64,000 nt of DNA, from NCBI RefSeq assembly GCF_003063645.1, contig NZ_NESJ01000004.1, positions 62,001-126,000 on the forward strand. Reading direction: 5' to 3'. The stretch comes from Limnohabitans sp. 2KL-51 (GTDB taxonomy: Bacteria > Pseudomonadota > Gammaproteobacteria > Burkholderiales > Burkholderiaceae_C). The first letter of the stretch is position 1, and each line of letters begins with the position of its first letter. Positions 35,953-44,772 of the stretch are shown here, piece by piece. The notes under the pieces were generated by a model, which was given only the letters and a program-made list of their open reading frames with translations, ran no database searches and had not been told where the DNA came from. Position numbers and translations under genes: made by a program.

Positions 35953-36924
35953 TCAGTCCAGCTTGATGTTGGCGGTCTTGATGGCCTGGGTCCAGTCGGT
36001 GATTTCGCGGTCCAGCAGTTTGGTCATCTCGGTTGAGGCGAGAAAGCGCACTTCAATACCGGCTTGGTCTGCGCGCTGCTTGCTCTCAGGCAAGTCCAGG
36101 CTGCGCTTGACGGCATCGGCCAGTTGGTTGAGGGTGGCCGTGGGCGTGCCCGCTGGGGCGTAAAGGGCTACCCATGCTTCGAGGTCAATATTGGGGTAAC
36201 CCGCTTCGGCCATGGTGGGCACTTGGGGCATGCCTGGGTGGCGTTTTTTGCCGGTCACAGCCAGTGCCTTGAGTTTGCCCGCCTGGATGTGTTGCATCAC
36301 CGAGGGTGGTGTGGTCATGAACACCTGCACCTGGCCTGCCAGCACGTCGGCAATCGCTTGGCCAGAACCCTTGTAGGGCACATGCACCAAATCCACGGCA
36401 GTTTGCTGCTTGAAAATTTCGGTGCCGATGTGTGAAACCGATCCGTTGCCCTGAGACGCGTAGTTCAGCTTGCCTGGGTTTTGTTTCAAATACGCGATGA
36501 ATTCCCGCATGTTGTTGGCAGGCACCGAAGGGTGCACGGCCACCACGTTGGTGGCCACGGTGATCAAGCCCACGGGTGTGAAATCTTTCAACTCCCATGG
36601 CAGTTTGCTCATGAGGATGGGGTTGGCTATGTGGTAGCCCGAGTAGGACACCAGCAGCGTGTGGCCGTCTTTGGGCGCACGCGCCACTTGCTGGTAGGCC
36701 AAGTTGCCGCTGGCACCGCCTTTGTTGTCAATCACGACCGACTGGCCGATCAAACGGCCCAAAGGCTCGGAGATCAATCGGGCTGAGGTGTCCACCAAAC
36801 CACCCGGTGGCACCGGCACCACAAGGGTGATCGGCTTGCTCGGAAAGGCCTGGGCCATCAAGGCCAACGGGGCGCACAGGGTGGCCAAAGCGAGAAGTTT
36901 GGAAACTTTGCGACGTGTGTACAT
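35953..36924 (-). CDS. Bug-family tripartite tricarboxylate transporter substrate-binding protein
   Basis: Periplasmic binding protein of the Bug (TctC-like) family, greatly expanded in Burkholderiales. It has 323 aa with a signal peptide ending ALMAQA. FPSKPITLVVPVPPGGLVDTSAR, NKGGASGNLA and VPYKGSGQA are the family loops that hold a carboxylate through water molecules. ATG 36924 with a GAGAG ribosome site is preferred to the longer open frame from 37125. No tctAB membrane genes are adjacent. It follows the OYE gene by 31 bp, so both are probably co-transcribed and the ligand may be related to the OYE substrate. Confidence 0.88.
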   Translation of the reverse strand: MYTRRKVSKLLALATLCAPLALMAQAFPSKPITLVVPVPPGGLVDTSARLISEPLGRLIGQSVVIDNKGGASGNLAYQQVARAPKDGHTLLVSYSGYHIANPILMSKLPWELKDFTPVGLITVATNVVAVHPSVPANNMREFIAYLKQNPGKLNYASQGNGSVSHIGTEIFKQQTAVDLVHVPYKGSGQAIADVLAGQVQVFMTTPPSVMQHIQAGKLKALAVTGKKRHPGMPQVPTMAEAGYPNIDLEAWVALYAPAGTPTATLNQLADAVKRSLDLPESKQRADQAGIEVRFLASTEMTKLLDREITDWTQAIKTANIKLD

Positions 36925-36955
36925 GTGTGTCTCTCTCTTGCTGTGATTTATGAAA

Positions 36956-38077
36956 TTAGCGCATGCCAATTTTGGCGTTGTTGAAAATGTTTTTGGCTTC
37001 GCGGGGCAAGCTGCGCCAGTACTGGTGTTGTGAGTCGACAGTGCCGTCCAGGGCCACAGCCGCTTCCCAGCCCCAGCGCGGCTTGTACATGAACGAGCGG
37101 GCCAGGGCCACCAGATCGGCGTCACCGCGTTGAAGCACGGCTTCGGCCTGGGCGGGCTCGGTGATCAGGCCTACGGCAATGGTGGTCAGGGCCGATGCGG
37201 CTTTCACGGATTTGGCCAGGTGCACTTGGTACTCTGGCCCCAAGGCAATTTTTTGCAAGGGCGAAACGCCACCCGACGAGATGTGCACGAACTGCGCTCC
37301 GGCTTGCTTGATCTGGATGGCCAGTTCTGCGGTTTCCTCGACCGTCCAGCCGCCGTCGACCCAGTCGGTGCCCGAGATGCGCATGCCCAGCGTGCCGCCA
37401 AAGGCTTCGCGCACCGCCTTGAACACTTCCATCGGAAAGCGGATGCGGTTTTCAAATGAGCCGCCGTATTGGTCGGTGCGTTGGTTGGAAATGGGCGACA
37501 AGAATTGGTGCAACAAATAACCGTGCGCGGCGTGCAACTCGACGGCCTCAATGCCCAGTGCTTGGCTGCGCCGAGCGGTGTTCACAAAGTCGGCCTTGAT
37601 TTGCGCGATGTCAGCCAGGCTCAACTCGGTCGGAGCAGATTCTTGCGGCAAGTGGGGCAGGGCGCTGGGCGCCACAGGCTGCCAGCCGCCATCGGCCGGG
37701 GTGATCAACATGCCGCCGTCCCAAGGACATGCGCTTGATGCCTTGCGGCCAGCGTGGCTAATTTGAATGCACACGGGCATCGCGGGCGCCAAGCGACGCG
37801 CTCGTTCCAGTTTGTCACCCAGCGCCGCTTGGGTGGCGTCGTCCCACAAGCCCAGGCACCCGGGGCTGATGCGGCCCACGGCCGACACGGCGGTGGCTTC
37901 GATGGTGAACAGACCTGCGCCGCTGTTAAGCAAGTTGGTCCAGTGCGTCAAGTGCCAGTCGGTGGCTTGGCCGTTGTCGGCCGAGTATTGGCACATAGGG
38001 GCCACCACGATGCGGTTGGGCAAAGTGAGGGGGCCAGAGGGAGCGTTGAAGGTGAAGGGGGTGAACAGCAGGCTCAT
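36956..38077 (-). CDS. NADH:flavin oxidoreductase / old yellow enzyme (YqjM-like)
   Basis: FMN enzyme of the thermophilic-like OYE class, 373 aa, that reduces activated C=C bonds of enones or nitro compounds. APMCQYSADNGQATDWHLTH holds the flavin-tuning Cys; HAAHGYLLHQFLSPISNQRTD and the EN-R of GGSFENR are class hallmarks, and GLITEP and ARSFMYKPRW close the barrel. Physiological substrate unknown. Start ATG 38077. Confidence 0.9.
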   Translation of the reverse strand: MSLLFTPFTFNAPSGPLTLPNRIVVAPMCQYSADNGQATDWHLTHWTNLLNSGAGLFTIEATAVSAVGRISPGCLGLWDDATQAALGDKLERARRLAPAMPVCIQISHAGRKASSACPWDGGMLITPADGGWQPVAPSALPHLPQESAPTELSLADIAQIKADFVNTARRSQALGIEAVELHAAHGYLLHQFLSPISNQRTDQYGGSFENRIRFPMEVFKAVREAFGGTLGMRISGTDWVDGGWTVEETAELAIQIKQAGAQFVHISSGGVSPLQKIALGPEYQVHLAKSVKAASALTTIAVGLITEPAQAEAVLQRGDADLVALARSFMYKPRWGWEAAVALDGTVDSQHQYWRSLPREAKNIFNNAKIGMR

Positions 38078-38188
38078 GGGAATTCAGTCTGGGTGGTTGG
38101 AGGCTTGGCTCACGATAGCAAGCGCAGCTGTGCATCTTATGGAAAACCGCTCAGATGCTTATCCGTTGGGTGACAATCGCACCGATTT

Positions 38189-38263
38189 GTAGGAGTTCAG
38201 CCCTTGGGCGATGGGCGTGGCAAACGCCCTGCGAACCATCGCCCACAGGGGTGGGCTCCTACA
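38189..38263. repeat. REP-like imperfect palindrome
   Basis: The left arm begins TGTAGGAG and contains GGGCGATGG. The right arm is its near-complement (CCATCGCCC, CTCCTACA) with a spacer carrying GGCGTGG/AACGCCC. The TGTAGGAG...GGGCGATGG outline resembles dispersed extragenic palindromes of proteobacteria. It lies in the gap between truC (ends 38295) and the OYE gene start; no second copy was noticed in this window. Confidence 0.5.
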
Positions 38264-38294
38264 AAGAGGGGCTCAGGCGGCGCAATCTTTTGGG

Positions 38295-39005
38295 TTACTC
38301 GGGTCGCTCAGGCACGTAAGCATCCCAAAGACCCCACTCGCTCGGCAAGGGTGACGCCAAACGCAACAGCCGCCCGCTGACCGGGTGTGGCAATTCCAGA
38401 CTTTCTGCATGCAACCACAGCCTTTGCAAGCCAACCAAATCTGCCACCGCACGGTTCAGTGGGCCTTTGCCGTGCGTGGCGTCGCCAATGATGGGGTGAG
38501 CGATGTGTTTCATGTGGCGGCGCAACTGGTGGCGGCGGCCAGTCAGGGGCTGCAGCTCCACTTCGGCGCATCGGGTGCTAGCAAAGCCTTGCTGAGGCAG
38601 CGGCAACTCAATTTGGCGCAGGGTGGCAAAGCGGCTTTGGGCGGGCTGCACCTCCAGGCGCTCGGTACGCATGTCGTCGGGCATGCGTTTCAAAGGATGG
38701 TCGATCAGTCCCGACTCTGCAGGCCAGCCCCGCACCACGGCGCGGTAGGTTTTTTGCAGACCTTGGCCGGTTTCAAAGGCTTGCCCCAAGGTGCGCGCCG
38801 TGTCTGCGTCCAGCACAAACAGCAGCACGCCGCTCGTGCCCTTGTCCAAGCGGTGCACAGGCCAGACATGTTGGCCGATCTGGTCACGCAGGGCCTGCAG
38901 CACAAAGCGCGTCTCACCCTTGTCCAGCGGCGTGCGATGTACCAGCCAGCCAGCGGGTTTGTTCACGATGGCGAGATAATCGTCCAAGTAAAGGATGTCG
39001 AGCAT
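38295..39005 (-). CDS. truC: tRNA pseudouridine(65) synthase TruC-like
   Basis: RluA-family pseudouridine synthase, 236 aa. The N-terminus [21 protein letters not shown] and [23 protein letters not shown] contain the catalytic Asp in HRLDKGTSG; the spacing and GWLVHR match TruC, which modifies position 65 of t[23 protein letters not shown] is the conserved C-terminal motif. ATG 39005 is preferred (TTG 39029 is the alternative). Its start codon overlaps that of yaaA on the other strand. Confidence 0.82.
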   Translation of the reverse strand: MLDILYLDDYLAIVNKPAGWLVHRTPLDKGETRFVLQALRDQIGQHVWPVHRLDKGTSGVLLFVLDADTARTLGQAFETGQGLQKTYRAVVRGWPAESGLIDHPLKRMPDDMRTERLEVQPAQSRFATLRQIELPLPQQGFASTRCAEVELQPLTGRRHQLRRHMKHIAHPIIGDATHGKGPLNRAVADLVGLQRLWLHAESLELPHPVSGRLLRLASPLPSEWGLWDAYVPERPE

Positions 39006-39780
39006 GTTGTTCTTATTGTCACCCGCCAAATCTCTGGACTACGAAACTCCCGCCGCAGGCGTGCCCCACACGCTGCCGCAGTTCGTGCCGCAATCTCAGG
39101 CCCTCATTGAAGTGCTGCGCCAAAAGTCGCCCCAGCAAATCGCCGAGTTGATGGACTTGTCGGACGCGCTGTCGGCCCTGAACGTGGCCCGCTACGAAGC
39201 CTGGACGCCTAAGTTCACCGCCAAGAACGCCAAACAAGCCGTGCTGGCCTTCAATGGCGATGTCTACGAGGGCCTGGACGCCAAGACCCTGTCAGCGCAA
39301 GACCTGGACTGGGCACAAACCCATGTGGGCATTTTGAGTGGCCTGTACGGCGTGCTGCGCCCGCTGGACTGGATGCAACCCTACCGCCTCGAGATGGGCA
39401 CGACGCTGCAAACCGACAAGGGCAGCAACCTCTACAAGTTTTGGGGGCCGCAAATTGCCGAGTACCTGAACACCCAGCTGGCCAAAGACAAAACGCCGGT
39501 CATTGTGAACCTGGCCTCGCAAGAGTATTTCAAGTCGGTGGACCGCAAAACCCTCAAGGCCCGCGTGATCGAATGCGTGTTTGAAGACTTCAAGGGTGGC
39601 AAATACAAAATCATCAGCTTCAACGCCAAGCGGGCGCGAGGCCTGATGGCGCGCTATGCGGTGCAAAAGCGCATCACTCACCCCGAGGGTTTGCTGGGCT
39701 TTGGTCTGGAAGGCTACGCGCATGACGCGGCCGTTTCAGAACCCGACCGTTTGGTGTTTCGCAGAAAAGTGCAGGCATGA
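39004..39780 (+). CDS. yaaA: YaaA family protein (peroxide stress protein)
   Basis: YaaA/DUF328 protein of 258 aa. In E. coli YaaA lowers free iron and limits DNA damage during peroxide stress. [13 protein letters not shown] at the N-terminus, [34 protein letters not shown] and [13 protein letters not shown] are the family signature. ATG 39004 matches known starts and has AAAGGA at 38988-38993; ATG 38995 is too close to that site. It is coupled to queF through an ATGA overlap. Confidence 0.9.
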   Translation: MLFLLSPAKSLDYETPAAGVPHTLPQFVPQSQALIEVLRQKSPQQIAELMDLSDALSALNVARYEAWTPKFTAKNAKQAVLAFNGDVYEGLDAKTLSAQDLDWAQTHVGILSGLYGVLRPLDWMQPYRLEMGTTLQTDKGSNLYKFWGPQIAEYLNTQLAKDKTPVIVNLASQEYFKSVDRKTLKARVIECVFEDFKGGKYKIISFNAKRARGLMARYAVQKRITHPEGLLGFGLEGYAHDAAVSEPDRLVFRRKVQA

Positions 39781-40634
39781 GCGATTTCAATAACGCGCCT
39801 GAACAATCTCAGCTGGGCAAATCCAGCGCCTATGTGGACCAGTACGACGCGAGTTTGCTGTTCCCAATTACCCGCGCCACCAAGCGCACCGAGATCGGCG
39901 TCACCGGGCAGCCTGTGTTTTTTGGGGCCGATTTGTGGACCGCGTTCGAGCTGTCTTGGCTCAACACCAAAGGCAAGCCGCAGGTGGCGTTGGCGCACAT
40001 CACTGTGCCTGCCGAAAGCACGCACATTGTCGAGAGCAAATCTTTCAAGTTGTATCTGAACAGCTTCAACAACACGCGCCTAGAGAGCGCCGACGTGGTG
40101 CGCGACATGATTCGCCGCGACATCAGCGCCGCCATTTGGCACGGCGGTGTGGTGCAGGCCAGCGTGGGCGTGAAGTTGCTGCTGCAAGAGCAATTTGACA
40201 CTGAACCCGTGCACGAGTTGGATGGCCTCAACCTGGACCGCATGGACATTGAGTGCACACGTTACGAGCCTGCGCCGGATCTGCTGAGCGCCAACGCCGA
40301 CGAACTGCCCGTGACCGAAACCCTGGTCAGCCATTTGCTCAAAAGCAATTGTTTGGTGACGGGCCAGCCCGACTGGGGCAGCGTACAAATCACCTACAGC
40401 GGCCCTCAGATTGAACAGGCGGGCTTGCTGCAATACATCGTGAGCTATCGCAACCACAACGAGTTTCATGAGCAATGCGTCGAGCGCATCTTCATGGACA
40501 TCTGGACGCGCTGCAAACCCACCAAATTGACGGTTTATGCTCGCTATACCCGGCGCGGCGGGCTGGACATCAACCCCTGGCGCACCAGCGCACCAGGCAA
40601 GTTGCCGCCCAACGTGCGCACGGCACGGCAGTGA
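39777..40634 (+). CDS. queF: NADPH-dependent 7-cyano-7-deazaguanine reductase QueF
   Basis: Reduces preQ0 to preQ1 in queuosine synthesis. At 285 aa it is the long bimodular (YqcD) form. The catalytic Cys192 is in [16 protein letters not shown]; the substrate/NADPH region includes [16 protein letters not shown] and [13 protein letters not shown]. Only this step of the pathway is in the window. Start ATG 39777 inside the yaaA stop. Confidence 0.94.
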   Translation: MSDFNNAPEQSQLGKSSAYVDQYDASLLFPITRATKRTEIGVTGQPVFFGADLWTAFELSWLNTKGKPQVALAHITVPAESTHIVESKSFKLYLNSFNNTRLESADVVRDMIRRDISAAIWHGGVVQASVGVKLLLQEQFDTEPVHELDGLNLDRMDIECTRYEPAPDLLSANADELPVTETLVSHLLKSNCLVTGQPDWGSVQITYSGPQIEQAGLLQYIVSYRNHNEFHEQCVERIFMDIWTRCKPTKLTVYARYTRRGGLDINPWRTSAPGKLPPNVRTARQ

Positions 40635-40657
40635 AGGTATTCACTTCGTTCCCCAAG

Positions 40658-41098
40658 ATGTCACCCACTACCCGCCGCGTTCTGCAGGCCCTTTTGTACG
40701 AGGCCATGGCCATCGCTGTGGTCGGGCCCGTGTTGAGCTTGGCTTTTGACAAGTCGCCCGCCTCCACCTTGGGTCTGGCGGTCGTTTTGTCGAGCATTGC
40801 ACTGACGTGGAATTACGCCTTCAACTGGCTTTTTGAGCGCTGGGAGTCGCGCCAGTCCGTGCGCGGCCGTTCCTTTGTCAGGCGGCTGGCCCACGGAGCC
40901 GGTTTTGAAGGCGGCTTGGTCATCATTCTTTTGCCCGTCATGTCGCTGTGGCTCGACATTTCGCCCACCGCTGCTTTGGTGGCCAATCTGGGTCTGCTGG
41001 CGTTCTTTTTCTTTTATGCCATCGCGTTCACCTGGTGCTTTGACCGGGTCTTTGGTTTGCCCGCTTCTGCTCAGGCAGGCGATGGCGATCGGGGCTAA
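40658..41098 (+). CDS. PACE-family efflux transporter (bacterial transmembrane pair protein)
   Basis: Small four-span membrane protein, 146 aa, built of two bacterial-transmembrane-pair units: RRVLQALLYEAMAIAVVGPVL...NWLFERWE and RRLAHGAGFEGGLVIILLPV...WCFDRVF. The E in the first and second unit helices (LYEA, GFEG) matches the essential glutamate of AceI-type proton-coupled exporters of chlorhexidine and polyamine-like compounds. ATG 40658 is chosen; GTG 40631 would overlap queF. Confidence 0.8.
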   Translation: MSPTTRRVLQALLYEAMAIAVVGPVLSLAFDKSPASTLGLAVVLSSIALTWNYAFNWLFERWESRQSVRGRSFVRRLAHGAGFEGGLVIILLPVMSLWLDISPTAALVANLGLLAFFFFYAIAFTWCFDRVFGLPASAQAGDGDRG

Positions 41099-41137
41099 GG
41101 GCGCGGCATTCAAGCAGGCCGCCAGGGCTTTCCCTTT

Positions 41138-41455
41138 TTACGCCGCGAATACTTCTTGCAGTGTGGTCAGCGCGGCACTCAAGGTCTTGGCAGACACAGC
41201 GCCCAGACGCCTGACCAAACGCACCTTGTCAACCGTCCGAAGCTGATCGAGCACGATCAAGCCCTTGGTTCCAGCGTGGGTGACAGGCACCCGGAACGGC
41301 GCGGCAAAACCCTTTGAGGTCATGGGCGCCACCATCACGGTTCGCAGGTTGTCATTCAACTCTGCCGGTGACATCACGACGCAGGGCCGCGACTTTTTGA
41401 TTTCGCTGCTCACGGTCGGGTCCAGGTTCACCAGCCAAATGTCGCCGCGCTTCAC
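41138..41455 (-). CDS. mazF: MazF/PemK-type toxin endoribonuclease
   Basis: Type II toxin of 105 aa, a ribosome-independent mRNA interferase in the MazF family. KRGDIWLVNLDPTVSSEIKKSRPCVVM and TVMVAPMTSKGFAAPFRV are the PemK/MazF core; the arginine and threonine used in cleavage are present. It overlaps mazE by 4 bp and would be held inactive by it. Confidence 0.9.
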   Translation of the reverse strand: MKRGDIWLVNLDPTVSSEIKKSRPCVVMSPAELNDNLRTVMVAPMTSKGFAAPFRVPVTHAGTKGLIVLDQLRTVDKVRLVRRLGAVSAKTLSAALTTLQEVFAA

Positions 41456-41706
41456 CAGCCCAACTCCTCGTCGTCCAAGTTGCCAAACTCACCCATCAAA
41501 AGCGCATCTCCGCCTTTGGCGGACACGGCTGCAGCAGCCGCTGCCCAGCCAGCACGTACGGACTTGGCAGGCTTTCGCAAGACGATGGAGCCGTTTTCCA
41601 CTTCGATGGTGGCTGTGGCCTGTCCGTCCAGCCCAACTTGGGCCAGAAACGGCTTAGGCAACACCACGCCTTTGCTGTTGCCGATGTTTCGAATTGCAAT
41701 TTCCAT
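41452..41706 (-). CDS. mazE: MazE-type antitoxin (AbrB-like)
   Basis: Antitoxin of 84 aa. The N-terminal swapped-hairpin DNA-binding domain reads IRNIGNSKGVVLPKPFLAQVGL, and the C-terminal acidic segment (GEFGNLDDEELGW) would wrap MazF. Excellent ribosome site GGAGG before ATG 41706. It probably autoregulates through the repeats at 41719-41777. Confidence 0.9.
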   Translation of the reverse strand: MEIAIRNIGNSKGVVLPKPFLAQVGLDGQATATIEVENGSIVLRKPAKSVRAGWAAAAAAVSAKGGDALLMGEFGNLDDEELGW

Positions 41707-41718
41707 GATAATCCTCCG

Positions 41719-41777
41719 GTTGCAACAATGTTAATCCATGCGAAGTGGATGGGCAAGGCCCAAAGTTGTAACAATGT
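41719..41777. promoter_or_regulatory. Direct repeats in the mazEF/helicase intergenic gap
   Basis: GTTGCAACAATGT (41719-41731) and GTTGTAACAATGT (41765-41777) match at 12 of 13 bases, 46 bp apart, in the short divergent region between mazE and the helicase gene. They are candidate MazE/MazF operators that could also affect the helicase promoter. Confidence 0.45.
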
Positions 41778-41812
41778 GACCACATCATTGTGACGAAAAA
41801 ATCCCTGCACCT

Positions 41813-43852
41813 TTGGCTGACCAAGACCCCACCCCCACCGCCCCTTGCGCTGCTGCACATGATGTTCAACACGAGTTGCGCCATGTCCGCGCCCTCATGC
41901 ACCTTGAGCAACAAGAAGACCAAGCGCAGTTCAAGCTCAAAAACGCCAGTGCCAGCATCAAAGAGCGCCGTCGGCGTGGCCTGACTTGGTACCCCGTCAC
42001 CATCACCCAAGAAGACATCGGGTTTGGCGGCAAGGTGGTGCTGGAGCTGGAGCGGCCTGCGCATCGGCAAGACCTGCACTTGTTTCAGGTGGGGGCGGCT
42101 GCGGCGCTGTTCAGCGGTGCGCCCGGCTATTCGGGCACACATTCGGCATCAGATCGGCCCGTGGTGAGCGGCGTGGTCACCCGCGTGCGGCGCAACAAGC
42201 TGCTGTTGGCCACCACCAAAGAAGCGCTGCCCGACTGGGTGCGGGACGGCAGCAGCCTCAACGGAAGCACATTAGGTGTTGACCTGACCTTTGACGAGGT
42301 CAGCTACCGCGAGATGAACCAGGCCCTGAGCGCGGTCATGGCCGCACACGGCAACCGCTTGGCCGAACTGCGCGACGTGCTGCTTGGCGCTAAGACAGCT
42401 CGCTTTCGCGAGCCCCAAGCCGATGACCTGTTTTACCCCAGTGCGCTCAACGACTCGCAGCTGGCGGCGGTGCGCCATGTGGTCACGGCGCAAGACGTGG
42501 CCATCATCCACGGCCCGCCCGGCACGGGCAAAACCACCACGCTGGTGCAAGCCATTTTTGAAACTATTCGACGCGAGCGGCGCGTGCTGGTGTGCGCCCC
42601 CTCGAACACCGCCGTGGACCTGCTGACCGAAAAGCTGGCCGAGCGCGGTGTGAATGTGATCCGCTTGGGCAACCCCAGCCGCGTGTCGGACCTGCTGCTC
42701 AAGCACACGCTCGACGCCGTGGTGATGGCCCACGCCAGCTACGCCAAGATGCACGCGATGCGCCAAACCGCCGAGCAGCACCGCGAGGCGGCCAGTGAAC
42801 GCGTACGCAACTTTGGCTTTGAGGAGCGACAGCGCCGCCAGTGGCTGCGCGAAGAAGCCCGCACGCTGCGCCAAGCCGCCGACGATTTGGAGCGCTTCAT
42901 GACCGAAGACGTGCTCGAATCGGTGCAAGTCATCACCTGCACGCTGGTGGGCGCCAGCAACCGCCACATTAGCCACCTGGGCTTTGAGACCGTCTTCATC
43001 GACGAAGCCGCCCAAGCCTTGGAGCCGGGTTGCTGGATTCCGATTGCCAAGGGCCAGCGCCTGGTGTTGGCGGGCGACCACCACCAGCTGCCGCCCACCG
43101 TGAAAAGCGAAAAAGCCGCCCGCGAAGGCCTGCGCGAAACCCTGTTTGAAAAGTGCATCCAGCGCCAACCCAACACGGCCCGCATGCTGAAGGTGCAATA
43201 CCGCATGCACGCGCACATCATGGGCTTCAGCTCCGAGAAGTTTTACGGTGGCCAACTGGTGCCCCACCCCAGCGTGCGCGACGCTGACCTAGCCGCTTAC
43301 GACCCGCGCTTCAATGACCCACGTTTTTCGCCCGACCTGCCCGTGGAGTTCATCGACACCGCGGGCTGCGGTTATCAAGAACTGACCATTCCCGAAAGCC
43401 GCTCAACCGCCAAACCCGAAGAAGCCCACTTGCTGCTGGAGCGCCTGGCGCAGCTGCTGGCGCTGGGGGAACCCTCCGCACCCGACCAACGCCCACTCAC
43501 CATCGGCGTGATCGCACCGTACCGCGCCCAAATCAACTATTTAAAAGACGCCATCGAAGACAGCGCTGTGCTCAACGATTTGCTGCTGCAACGCAGGCTC
43601 AGCGTTGGCACCGTCGATTCGTTTCAGGGCCAAGAGCGCGACATCATTGCCATCACCTTGACGCGCAGCAACCCCCAAGGCGAGATCGGCTTTCTATCCG
43701 ACATCCGCCGCATGAACGTGGGCATGACCCGCGCACGGCGCAAGCTGCTGCTGGTGGGCGACTCGTCCACGCTTTGCAGGCATCCGTTTTTTGCGGAGTT
43801 GTTGGCTTACGTGAAGGGGGTGGGGGGCTACCGGACGGCTTGGGCTGTTTAA
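41813..43852 (+). CDS. SF1 (UPF1/SMUBP2-like) AAA helicase
   Basis: Superfamily 1B DNA/RNA helicase of the UPF1/IGHMBP2 (DNA2/NAM7) type, 679 aa. An N-terminal beta-barrel region (about 40-170) precedes the motor: motif I GPPGTGKT (234-241), CAPSNTAVD, DEAAQ (397-401), GDHHQLPPTV, YRMH, then motif V VDSFQGQERD (601-610) and motif VI GMTRARRKL (about 637). TTG 41813 is the only start keeping the conserved LMHLEQQEDQ region, as an in-frame stop lies just upstream. The last ~265 bp is repeated twice downstream. The stop overlaps that of the convergent brnA-like gene. Cellular role unknown; flanking toxin-antitoxin modules suggest an accessory, possibly protective function. Confidence 0.87.
   Translation: MADQDPTPTAPCAAAHDVQHELRHVRALMHLEQQEDQAQFKLKNASASIKERRRRGLTWYPVTITQEDIGFGGKVVLELERPAHRQDLHLFQVGAAAALFSGAPGYSGTHSASDRPVVSGVVTRVRRNKLLLATTKEALPDWVRDGSSLNGSTLGVDLTFDEVSYREMNQALSAVMAAHGNRLAELRDVLLGAKTARFREPQADDLFYPSALNDSQLAAVRHVVTAQDVAIIHGPPGTGKTTTLVQAIFETIRRERRVLVCAPSNTAVDLLTEKLAERGVNVIRLGNPSRVSDLLLKHTLDAVVMAHASYAKMHAMRQTAEQHREAASERVRNFGFEERQRRQWLREEARTLRQAADDLERFMTEDVLESVQVITCTLVGASNRHISHLGFETVFIDEAAQALEPGCWIPIAKGQRLVLAGDHHQLPPTVKSEKAAREGLRETLFEKCIQRQPNTARMLKVQYRMHAHIMGFSSEKFYGGQLVPHPSVRDADLAAYDPRFNDPRFSPDLPVEFIDTAGCGYQELTIPESRSTAKPEEAHLLLERLAQLLALGEPSAPDQRPLTIGVIAPYRAQINYLKDAIEDSAVLNDLLLQRRLSVGTVDSFQGQERDIIAITLTRSNPQGEIGFLSDIRRMNVGMTRARRKLLLVGDSSTLCRHPFFAELLAYVKGVGGYRTAWAV
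43582..43838 (+). repeat. Helicase 3'-end repeat, copy A (in the intact gene)
   Basis: Reference copy of a repeat seen again at 44410 and 45776. The core from CCGTCGATTCG to the GG(A)CTACCGG-type end spans about 229 bp; the first ~80 bases are identical in all three. By eye A and B differ at about 9 positions and A and C at about 12. It encodes helicase motifs V and VI. Confidence 0.9.
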
Positions 43853-44073
43853 ACCAGCTTAGGCCAGTTGATTTGTACTTTGCGGTTGTTGGCCAAGCAG
43901 TCGCGCAAATACAAGTTGATCAGGCTTTGATAGGGAACCCCTGCGTCATCTGCCATGCTCTTGAAATAGATGACAACGTCTTCTGACAGACGCATCGTCA
44001 CAGGCTTCTTGAGCTTGGATGCATAGGGGTTTTTGCGAGCTTTGAGCTTGGAGAAGTCGTATTCGGCTTTCAT
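43849..44073 (-). CDS. brnA: BrnA-like antitoxin (ribbon-helix-helix)
   Basis: Small protein of 74 aa. The second half, VTMRLSEDVVIYFKSMADDAGVPYQSLINLYLRDC, is a ribbon-helix-helix DNA-binding domain as in BrnA/CopG antitoxins. ATG 44073 is preferred to the longer frame from 44193 because it starts one base after the brnT stop. It would neutralise BrnT and repress the pair. The stop codon interlocks with the helicase stop in TTTAAA. More A/T-rich than its surroundings. Confidence 0.82.
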   Translation of the reverse strand: MKAEYDFSKLKARKNPYASKLKKPVTMRLSEDVVIYFKSMADDAGVPYQSLINLYLRDCLANNRKVQINWPKLV

Positions 44074-44074
44074 G

Positions 44075-44356
44075 TCAGATGCCTCGATAAAAAGCGCTTT
44101 CGCGCTTGGTTGCCTTGCGAGCAGAGATGATTCGGATGGTTTCCCCGCCTTCACGTTCACAGTGGCAGACGATGAGCAACTTGGAATGAACACTCATGCC
44201 CAGCATGAGAAAGCGTTCTTCATCGACCGAGTGATCTTCATCGCAAAATTGAACGGCGAATTCATCATAGAAAACGGTCTGCGCTTCTTCGAATGAAACC
44301 TGATGCTTCTTCAGGTTGGCTGTTGCCTTGCTTGGGTGCCATTCAAACTGGATCAT
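44075..44356 (-). CDS. brnT: BrnT-type toxin ribonuclease
   Basis: Toxin of about 93 aa. IQFEWHPSKATANLKKHQVSFEEAQTVF at the N-terminus, the DEDHSVDEERFLMLGMS centre and IRIISARKATKRE near the end are the BrnT signature (RelE-like fold; the family mostly reads EWDPxKA). It precedes its antitoxin, the BrnTA order. ATG 44356 or ATG 44377 could start it; the operator-like repeats between them favour 44356. Confidence 0.85.
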   Translation of the reverse strand: MIQFEWHPSKATANLKKHQVSFEEAQTVFYDEFAVQFCDEDHSVDEERFLMLGMSVHSKLLIVCHCEREGGETIRIISARKATKRESAFYRGI

Positions 44357-44360
44357 ATGT

Positions 44361-44380
44361 ACATTGTATGTAAACATTGT
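44361..44380 (-). promoter_or_regulatory. Operator-like repeats upstream of brnT
   Basis: ACATTGTATGTAAACATTGT contains ACATTGT twice (44361-44367 and 44374-44380), with ATGTACAT just beside it. The A/T-rich repeats directly ahead of the brnT start are the likely site of BrnA-type autoregulation. The site ends 30 bp before helicase repeat copy B. Confidence 0.4.
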
Positions 44381-44409
44381 GCGCGGTCAAGCGAGACGTT
44401 TCACACTCG

Positions 44410-44654
44410 CCGTCGATTCGTTTCAGGGCCAAGAGCGCGACATCATTGCCATCACCTTGACGCGCAGCAACCCCCAAGGCGAGATCGGCTTTTTGTCTGA
44501 CATCTGCCGCATGAACGTGGGCATGACCCGCGCACGGCGCAAGCTGCTGCTGGTGGGCGATTCGTCAACGCTTTGCAAGCATCCGTTTTTTGGGGAGTTG
44601 TTGGCTTATGTGAAGGGGGTGGGGGGCTACCGGACGGCGCATGAGATGGCCTAA
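44410..44654 (+). pseudogene. Helicase 3'-end fragment, copy B
   Basis: In-frame fragment encoding VDSFQGQERD through GMTRARRKL to a complete C-terminus (YRTAHEMA, stop TAA). About 96% identical to copy A over 229 bp, with one notable change (R to C in SDICRMN). It has no helicase motor and no credible start, so it is a remnant. It sits exactly between the brnTA and higBA cassettes. Confidence 0.85.
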
Positions 44655-44704
44655 ATTGGCGCCCGCTTTCGAGCTGTTTGCCGTGAGGAGCAGACAGTTT
44701 CAAA

Positions 44705-44766
44705 CCGTGACAAAACGTCACGGATAGGACTCCCAAACCCCAACAGTCCCAATTTGGGACTAAAAT
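44705..44766 (+). promoter_or_regulatory. higBA promoter/operator palindromes
   Basis: Two perfect inverted repeats precede higB: CCGTGAC-5 bp-GTCACGG at 44705-44723 and AGTCCCAATTTGGGACT at 44745-44761 (8-1-8). The second touches TAAAAT (44761-44766), a fair -10, so a bound HigA dimer would block the polymerase. A lone half-site (GACTCCCAAA, 44728-44737) lies between them. Confidence 0.6.
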
Positions 44767-44772
44767 ACCACC

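Noticed and set aside
44316..44654. Copy B as a functional small gene
   Set aside because: Its start would be in unrelated brnT promoter sequence, and the product would carry only helicase motifs V-VI; best read as a fragment.
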